From contig NC_088310.1 of assembly GCF_910592395.1 (NCBI RefSeq), positions 7,073,501-7,137,500 of the forward strand: DNA of 64,000 bases, given 5' to 3'. Below the pieces are notes generated by a model that saw only the letters and a list, made by a program, of their open reading frames with translations, did no database searches and was not told the origin of the DNA. Every line of letters starts with the position of its first letter. Positions within the stretch are counted from its first letter, which is position 1. The translations under genes and the position numbers were made by a program. This document shows positions 52,501-61,500 of this stretch, piece by piece. The stretch comes from Lineus longissimus (taxonomy: Eukaryota; Nemertea; Pilidiophora; Heteronemertea; Lineidae).

Positions 52501-55500
52501 ATATTTTTTGACTTCTCCATCATTCAGCAGCTCACGATGGAGACAACAGTCGAGGCGAGAACATTGCTATCTACATCTCCATCCCGATCTGTGCGATGGT
52601 GGTCCTAATCGTTGGCACCATCTATGGTATAAGACGGCAGCGAAAGTTTTTCCATCTCGAGCAGCAGGGGTCAGCTTTTACGGAATCGTACAATCTGTAC
52701 AATCAGGTCAGGATAGTTGAGGAGAGGTCAGTAACTTAAGGATACCATAAGCCGGGGTGACATTGGTTCAGAGTGGGGTGAAGTTGTCCAATATGCAGTG
52801 GAACCTCCCTTAGCAGACACCTCTCTATTAAGGACAACCTCTCTATTAAGGACACTAGTTTTGGTCCCAACTTGGTTGTTTCCATTCAATTTGACCTCTC
52901 TAATCAGGACACCTCTCTATTAAGGACAGCACTTGTCAGTCCCGTGTGTGTCCTTAATAGAGAGGTTCTACTGTATTTTAAACTCTACAGCTTAAACCAC
53001 ACATTTGGGTCTCAATGTTTTTATTGTCTATGTAATGACATGTATTGGTCCACTTCAATGGATTATATACTGATATCAGCTCATTGCTCATTTTTCATTT
53101 GCACAGAAATTTTGCACTTTTCTTCTAAAAGTTTTTTTTCGAATTACTGAGCATGCATGAGTTCCATAACCAAACAGGCAATCTGTTGGTGTCAATCCTG
53201 TATAATAATCTTGCCCTTGTTTTTCAGCCCTCCAGCTTCCCCAACCAGGGCCGTGCCCTACACTGACAAGTGGGAGATACCCTATGGACTACTGTACTTA
53301 CAAGATGAACTAGGTGAAGGTGCATTCGGCCATGTCTATATGGCCACGTTGAGATTCTGTGATGTTCAAAATGACAGTGTGACGTTGCTGCCGTTTGCCA
53401 AGGATTTGGCAACTAATGGCTGCTCAGAGATGACTGTGGCTGTGAAAAAATTGCATGGTAAGAATAAGACAGTGCGGAGTAGATCTCTTACATTATTTGA
53501 TACACCACTGGCATTGACATTATCAGTTACAAATTCATACACCACTGGCATTGACATCATCAGTTACAAATTCATACACCACTGGCATTGACATTATCAG
53601 TTACAAATTCATACACCACTGACATTGACATTATCAGTTACAAATTCATACACAACTGGCATTGACATTATCAGTTACAAATTCATACACCACTGGCATT
53701 GACATTATCAGTTACAAATTCATACACAACTGGCATTGACATTATCAGTTACAAATTCATACACAACTGGCATTGACATTATCAGTTACAAATTCATACA
53801 CCACTTGCATTGACATTATCAGTTACAAATTCATACACCACTGGCATTGACATTATCAGTTACAAATTCATACACAACTGGCATTGACATTATCAGTTAC
53901 AAATTCATACACAACTGGCATTGACATTATCAGTTACAAATTCATTTTCTTTCAGAATACGCCGACAAGTGTCAGAAGCAGGAGTTCCTCCGCGAGATCC
54001 ACTTGATGAAGACACTGGGCAGCCATCAAAATGTTGTGAATATGATCGGGTGCTGTACGATAGAGGAGCCGCTGTGTCTCGTGGTCGAGCACATGCCCAA
54101 TGGCGACTTGTTACATTATTTGAGGAAGCACAGGAACTCAATGCAGGGGGTAGGTCATCTCAAAATTACCCATATCATCATTCAGCATTGTTTTGACGTC
54201 CTGATCTAAATTTGATGAGGCCTCTGCCTCCTCAATGTGGGGGCGAACTCGTGAATCTTGCATTCTCGTTTCAAGTGTGCATGTTGCTGTCAAATTGTTT
54301 TAATTTTGTCCCTATAAGGACACCGGCTGTCCCTTCATCAACCCAAACTGTGTGGTCCCTGTTCCGATCTGAGACAAAGCCCAAATTCTCACAGTGCTAC
54401 TGACGTATCTCACTTTTCATTTTGCAACGGAACGAGAGATGGCAGCACTACATGTTTCAGCATTTTGATCGAGGAGTCTGATGAAGTGTCTGATATATCG
54501 CAATGTATATGCATTATGTGACCCATCACACTAAATTTGGTAGTAAGTAGCCAGGACTAGTATTGAGCAATCACTGACAATATAGAATTTATGCCGATTT
54601 TGATTGTTTTAACAGGAGGGTGTTCAGGATGGTGATATTTACTATGAGGAGGACCGACTCAAGTATCAAGACTTGTTGTCCTTCGCCAGACAGATTGCTA
54701 AAGGAATGGTAAGGGCTCTTTCACCAGACTCTTTTAGCAAACCTTTCATGGCCCCCCCTTTGGATCTGTAACTGGCAACTCAGACCAAAACAATCTATAA
54801 GACTACCCAACTGCTGCAGATACACTATTGTGACAATATGGCCTTGATAATTTCGATTCGGAATGAAAGATGACTACTGGGATTGAAAACATACTTTTGT
54901 ATCAACATTCAAAAAGTAAAGGAAAGGAAATGGCGTCTTGTATCATGCATCCATTCCAAGTGGCCAAGCTCATTATGCCCTTAACTTTCTCCTTTCAGGA
55001 ATTCCTCTCCCAGAAGGGTTTCGTTCATCGCGACCTCGCGTCAAGAAACATCCTCGTTGGCGAGAACAGAATGGTGAAAGTCAGCGATTTTGGATTGACG
55101 CGCTATGTATATGATGATAAAGTTTATGTAAATAGAAAAGGGGGAAAACTACCGCTGAAGTGGATGTCGATAGAGGCCATTTTTGATTTGACGTTTTCAA
55201 CAGCTAGTGATGTGTAAGTGTTATAGTGACCCATTCATTTTTACTATGTCGGTGTTCACATGCTCATTGGCAGTTGACTTATATGGGCTTTGTGTTATGT
55301 GATGTGGAAGAACATCTCACCTACTCCACAAGGGCTGATTTAGAAGGCCTTAGCAGTCTGCTGACCTTATACTCTTTGATCTTGACGATAGACAAGATTA
55401 GTCACCAATCTAAAGGTTTAAATTTGTTTTTGTCTTTCAGGTGGGCATTTGGAGTTGTGTTGTTTGAAATTATAACACTAGGTGGCACTCCATACCCGAT

Positions 55501-58500
55501 TATCTCAAACAAGGACTTGCTGCGAGAGTTGAAAATGGGCTACAGGATGGAAAAGCCAGACAACTGTGATGATGAATTGTAAGTAACAGGGATGAGATAT
55601 TATCGATTTTTGGAGAATTTCCATTTTTTCCCCTCCCAAACATAATTTGTGACAGCAGAAATGGAAAGATGTATACCTCAGCTGTCCGTAGAACTTTGAA
55701 TTTTTGAAATCGAACAAAAAACAACAATTTTAGAGGCTTATTTTGAAGTTTTTCATATTTTGCATTTTCACATGAATGCTTGTTTTCATTTTTTTTGCTC
55801 AGGGCACTGCCATATCCCTGTACAATATACTCAAAATCTGTCTATATTTCTTGAAAATTTAAGGAAACATATGGATTTATCTTGACATAAATGGCACTGT
55901 TATCATCAGAACATTCTCAATAACAGCTTTCCATCAGATGATCATGAAAATGTTTTTGACAGTTTTCACTCTGGGGGCAAATTCTGTGTCCTACACTTTG
56001 CACCAGATGTCAGCACCAGTGCGTTAGAAAGTGTGAAGTGTTGGCGGTTGCAAGATGGCCAGGGTTGTCCATGGGTTTAGTTCTTCCCACCATTTTGAGA
56101 GGGCAGTTGTGCATATCGGGTTAGTTCAGGGAATATCTTCATTGGAATTGCTTTTGAATATACCCAGCAGACATCCAAACAGCCCCACATATATTCCTGG
56201 GGCGGCCAAATTCCTTTTCCAACCAAATTTGTTGAGTTCAAAAACTGTCATATCACAATCAATTGTCCTTAATAGGGAGGGTGGTCACTTAAGTCTGTTG
56301 AGGGAGTATTTATTACAAGACATTACAGAAACAATGTACTTGAACAACAAAGGGCCTAATGCACTTGTTTTACCCAATGGTTAACATTTCGATGTCTCTG
56401 ACTAGGTCTTAACACATTTTATGACAAATTTACTCAGAATACTAAACGACGCTTGATTTTCAAGATAAAATCAAGTCATAATTCTTCCTAACCAACATGA
56501 AAGGATTTCATCTGATTGAAAAGTGTGAACACGAAATGTGGCCCAGTTTGTCTTCAGTCTACCGTCTGCTTTGAGCCTCCTTGCAAGTCTATCTGTCACC
56601 CCCTTTGTTGTCGGGATGTTTGACATTAACCAGACCTCCGCCATAAAGTTCTTCGACAAGCCGAGAGGACATGGTGCGTAAGCAAGAAAGGCAACCGCAC
56701 AAAAGTAGTGCAAAAACACCGCGGCGGCAAGTTCAACATACTGTTTCATGTAGGGAACTTGTCAAGATTGTGATAAAGACGCATTTGGTTTGCTTTTCTG
56801 AACATGCAACTTTGAACTGAAACGCCAGGGTCCATGCTGCGAGGTTCGCCAGACCGCGTGCTGTTGTTGATAATCTGCTGAACCTAGCTTTGCTGAAATC
56901 TTTGAACTGGGACTCCTGCAAAAAACACCACTGCACATGATAAGTGCAGAAGCAACATCTCGGTGGTTGGCAACAACAAGTTTTAAGTTTCTAAGTCATG
57001 TGAGCATGGCCAAAGGATCTCCATTTTGCAAGTTCTCGCCAGTTCGGGGAGTTGGAAATACCCCAACCTGACCAGAACTGGTGACAACCCCATCGAACCT
57101 TTCTCATTTGACTAGGCCATGAAAAATACCAGGGCATAGATCTAGGTCAAGGCAGAAGTAAGGCAGAAGTAGCAACAACTTGCAAAACGGTGATCCTTGC
57201 CAGACTGGTGAGTGGTCGAGAAACGTAAAGGGGCAAAAACTTTTTGGAGGTAGGGGTGTTGAAACGTAGGTAGGAAAGAGTGAAAAATGTCCCCTCTTAA
57301 ATGCCAAGCGAGCAGGCTTGGGTATTTCTGTGTCAGAAAAAACAGCGGAAGGCACGATTCTTCACACATTTTGCTCACAAACTACGCAATTACGGAGGAA
57401 TTCGATGTATTCCTTAGTATTTTACCGATTCTTTGGATAACACGCAAACGTGTCATAATGTGGTGAAATATCCAGCTAAGTTTTGAAGAAATTTCGCGCA
57501 TACGTCTTTATTTCAACATCCCACACACCCAATCATGTCACCTTCCCAGAACACCATCTTGAAAACAACCCAGCAGAATTAAAAACGTCTAAATGTTCAC
57601 CGGAAAACGTCCATTCAGCGTGAAAAGTATTTTGAATGTTATCGGGAAATCTTGAACAATTTTAAAGATAACATCTCGAACTATCCAGTGTGTGACAAAG
57701 AAATTATGACGAGGTTTTGCTACATGGCTCACCCAAGCTTTGCTCTTTAATGGCTTAACAATGTTTGTGGGTTATTAGCCTTCTAGGCGAAACACGCCAA
57801 CTTGGCACACATTTCTCAATTTGCAAAATTTTTGACAAATGAGTAATCTTGGTTGAAATTTGAGAAGGTGGTGAATGTTTCTCGTTTTTATGTAAGAAAC
57901 ACAGATTTCAATTGGTTCTTTAATAAAGCAGTGAACCAGGAGGATGCTACATAGAGCTCCTTTGCTAAGACTTGGGACTGTAATAGGACACTGTAATGAA
58001 AAAAATAAATATAGACAAAGAGTTTTTGGAGAAAGGTATTGAATCTGGGGTCATGGGGAATGGAAGTTGTAATTTTAGGTTGTTGAGCCTAGGGTAGGGC
58101 ATTACTGGGCAGCAATCTGTAATTGGAACCCAGTTTTGGTCGTGAATGCGGAGAGGGTACCAGCATTGGAAACGGCACACCACAGGGTGAACTGATCGTA
58201 TCAGTCGAAGACCACCAAGGCACCATAATGTTCACGAAAACCAACACAATGAGCTAGTCAAACTAAGTGGGATAATTCATGAAATATCGCTTGGATCGTT
58301 CCTGTTCAAATTGTGGTTGAAAATGGGAAACTGTTTCATATTTTCAATCCTTATTCATATTTGGTATTTCAATTAGTGTTGCCAGATTTGAGCGAATTCA
58401 GATCATATTGTCAGCCTTCAGCTGTCAGTTTAACCCTTTCTCGGCTAAAGGTGACATCTCCACCTTGGGAAATTGTCCTAAAATTGTAAGATTTATAAAG

Positions 58501-61500
58501 TTTGGAACACATTAAAACCAGTTGACATGACACATCGTTTAAAAGCTCAAAATGAGCTCTTTCTGTGATGATAACATTATGTGTCTTGTTATTTTGGAAC
58601 TCTTGTGGCATTGTTGATAGTTGAGCTTCCAAAGGGTTGTAACTTTCTTTGTCCATTGTCAGCCCTCAATGTTAGAAACGCGTCAAAACCAGTTGACAAG
58701 ACACAAAGTTAATAGCAACATGTCAAAACCAGTTGACAAGACACAAAGTTAATAGCAACACGTCAAAACCAGTTGACAAGCCACAAAGTTAATAGCAACA
58801 CGTCAAAACCAGTTGACAAGACACAAAGTTAATAGCAACATGTCAAAACCAGTTGACAAGCCACAAAGTTAATAGCAATACTTCAAAACCAGTTGACAAG
58901 ACACAAAGTTAATAGCAACATGTCAAAACCAGTTGACAAGACACAAAGTTAATAGCAACACGTCAAAACCAGTTGACAAGCCACAAAGTTAATAGCAATA
59001 CTTCAAAACCAGTTGACAAGACACAAAGTTAATAGCAACATGTCAAAACCAGTTGACAAGACACAAGGTTAATAGCAACACTTCAAAACCAGTTGACAAG
59101 ACACAAAGTTAATAGCAACACGTCAAAACCAGTTGACAAGACATAAAGTTAATAGCAACATGTCAAAACCAGTTGACAAGACACAAAGTTAATAGCAACA
59201 CTTCAAAACCAGTTGACAAGACACAAAGTTAATAGCAACACGTCAAAACCAGTTGACTTGAAACTCATTTGAAAGGTCTCAGTGAGCACTTTCTAATGGT
59301 AGCATATGTGTCTTTTTATTTTGGATTGAGTATTTCATAGTCTTGTGGCAGTGTTTATGGTCTAATTTTCAAAGAGTTAACTTTGTCCATTACTTACAAA
59401 CTACCACAGGTTAGCATAACAACCAGCCGATGTTTGTTTAAAAGTAATGCTTTTTAGAGGTTTCCCAGAACAGCGTCTTTCGGACAGGTGGTGAGGAAGG
59501 CCAGACCCTCACAGCATTAAAGCAAACCTGTCAGCAAAAATCACCAGCCACTCTAGCTAACTACATTTTTATGACTATGAGGAAAGCTAATGTTTTCATA
59601 GTGGTTTGCTCCAGGTAACCGAGCATGAAAAGAGCAATCTTTTGAGTATACAGCCATTAGCCAGAGGGCCACCTGCTTCTCAAAGATGGATGCCCTGCCG
59701 CCTTCAAAGGAAAGCAGTGTTTTTGAATGAAACCAGCGCCACTGTCACGGCAGATCTACCTCAATCAGTTGAGGTTTTCCAATGGTTTGTCATACTTGAA
59801 CATTTCCTTTTCCTGGATTTGCCTCAAATACAAGATGGTCACCCAAAAATGCAAAATGGCCGCTTTGTGACAAAATAACCGTATTCTAGCAAATGACATT
59901 ATGCACCACTGTTAGGCAGACCAGAGCCGAGGAAATTCTATACTTTAGACATTAACTTTTTCTCAGTGGTTTCATCCCCTTTGAAATAGCTTTCTTTGGA
60001 TGATTCTGGATTTTGCCTGGAATCCAAAATGGCTACTTATATTAAAGCCAAAATGGCTGCTAGATTACATGATATGTTTTTTTCAGCTATACCCCCATTC
60101 AAGCAGAAGTAATTTCAGTGTGCTGTTTACGAGAGACCCCTATTGGTTTACTTGGTGTAACTTAATCTGTCCTACCTGGAGCCTCCCTATACACTCAATT
60201 TAAAAAAGCACTTTCTGTGGAGAAAAAAATTATGACAAGTTAATTTCCATCCTCATTGTTTTGGAGGCAGACTTGCTCTAGAATGAATTTGCTGACATTC
60301 TTGGTGCTGTGGGTTTTGGACGGATGAATGAAAGGTTGCACCAGATAATGGCAGCAATATTTCACGAAAATATCACCCATCTTGTACTCAGGCCGGTTAA
60401 AACATCCTGGTCATGATGCAAAGGAAAGCAATTTGGCTTTTACCATTCACCTGTCTGTGGAATATCATTCACTACTTTCCATTAAGAAATTTTGTCAAAA
60501 AGGACATATTCCACTAGACAAGAAGCTTTAGGAATTTCTTCCTAGAAAAATACAGTTTCTGAAAACCAGTTGCTCACAATGCTATCATCGGCTGAGCTGC
60601 CATCATAGACAGTTATTAGGAGTTTGTTCAAAGATTTGTTTCATAAGGAGAACATCATCATGTCAGTTTTAAAATGTCGTAGATGAAAGGTCAAAGCAAA
60701 GATTTGTAAGAGAACCTTACCAGCAATTTCAAACTTATTGGCTCTTCCTTCATGAATACAACACCCTACCCCCAAATGCACAATAATGCATAGTAATACG
60801 TGGCTGCATTGTACTCGCATAGGTAAAGTGCATTACTATGCATAAGTTCAGAATCACTAAAAAGCTAACTTTGCTCCTGGTCTCCCCTTACAACATTATC
60901 TTTCATTGATTTGCTCAAAAGGTACAAAAAGGTCTGGAAGGCCTCTCATTTCAGCCTTAGGAATCAAATAGTTACTTTTTGAGCCATGATGGAATCGAAG
61001 TAATCCAAACGTGGCCAAGTTCTTTGAAATGAACAAGCTGGTCGCTGCGTGATTAAGTGATAAAGTCCTCCTTGTAGGACTACTTGAACCACACTTAGCT
61101 GATTGCCGATTTCAAAATATTTACTTTGGGCAGATAAATTGTTTTGATACTTTAAATTGTACATAGAGGCCTCTAAATTACCGGTTAAACCTTGTTATTT
61201 GTTGAGCGTTTACTAGTGAAAGTTTGTTTGACATGTAGTGTAGTTGTGACATTTAGGGCCCCTTAGTGAAAGTTAACAAGTTAAGTAGCCACATATCTGG
61301 ATATGACTATCTTGTTAGTAAGTAAGGAGGATCAAAGCTATCATCTTCAGAGATTTGTTGAAAATATGATAAACAGTGAATCAACAGCTTAGATTTATCA
61401 GCACAAACAGAAAAGTCATTAACCCTCACACACACTGTTCATAAAAAGCTGGAATTTATATTCAGTATACTCGATTGGAAATTTTTGAATTTGGAGTCAA

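Noticed and set aside
53490-53950. CRISPR-like array of 37-bp repeats
   Set aside because: The units are contiguous, with no spacers, inside an intron of a eukaryotic gene. It is a minisatellite.
56471-56936. Overlapping minus-strand ORFs at 56.5-56.9 kb as a nested gene
   Set aside because: Locally higher GC and a vague transposon flavour, but no motif I could defend.
58681-59256. CRISPR-like array of 40-bp units
   Set aside because: Head-to-tail copies without spacers or cas genes, inside an animal gene intron.
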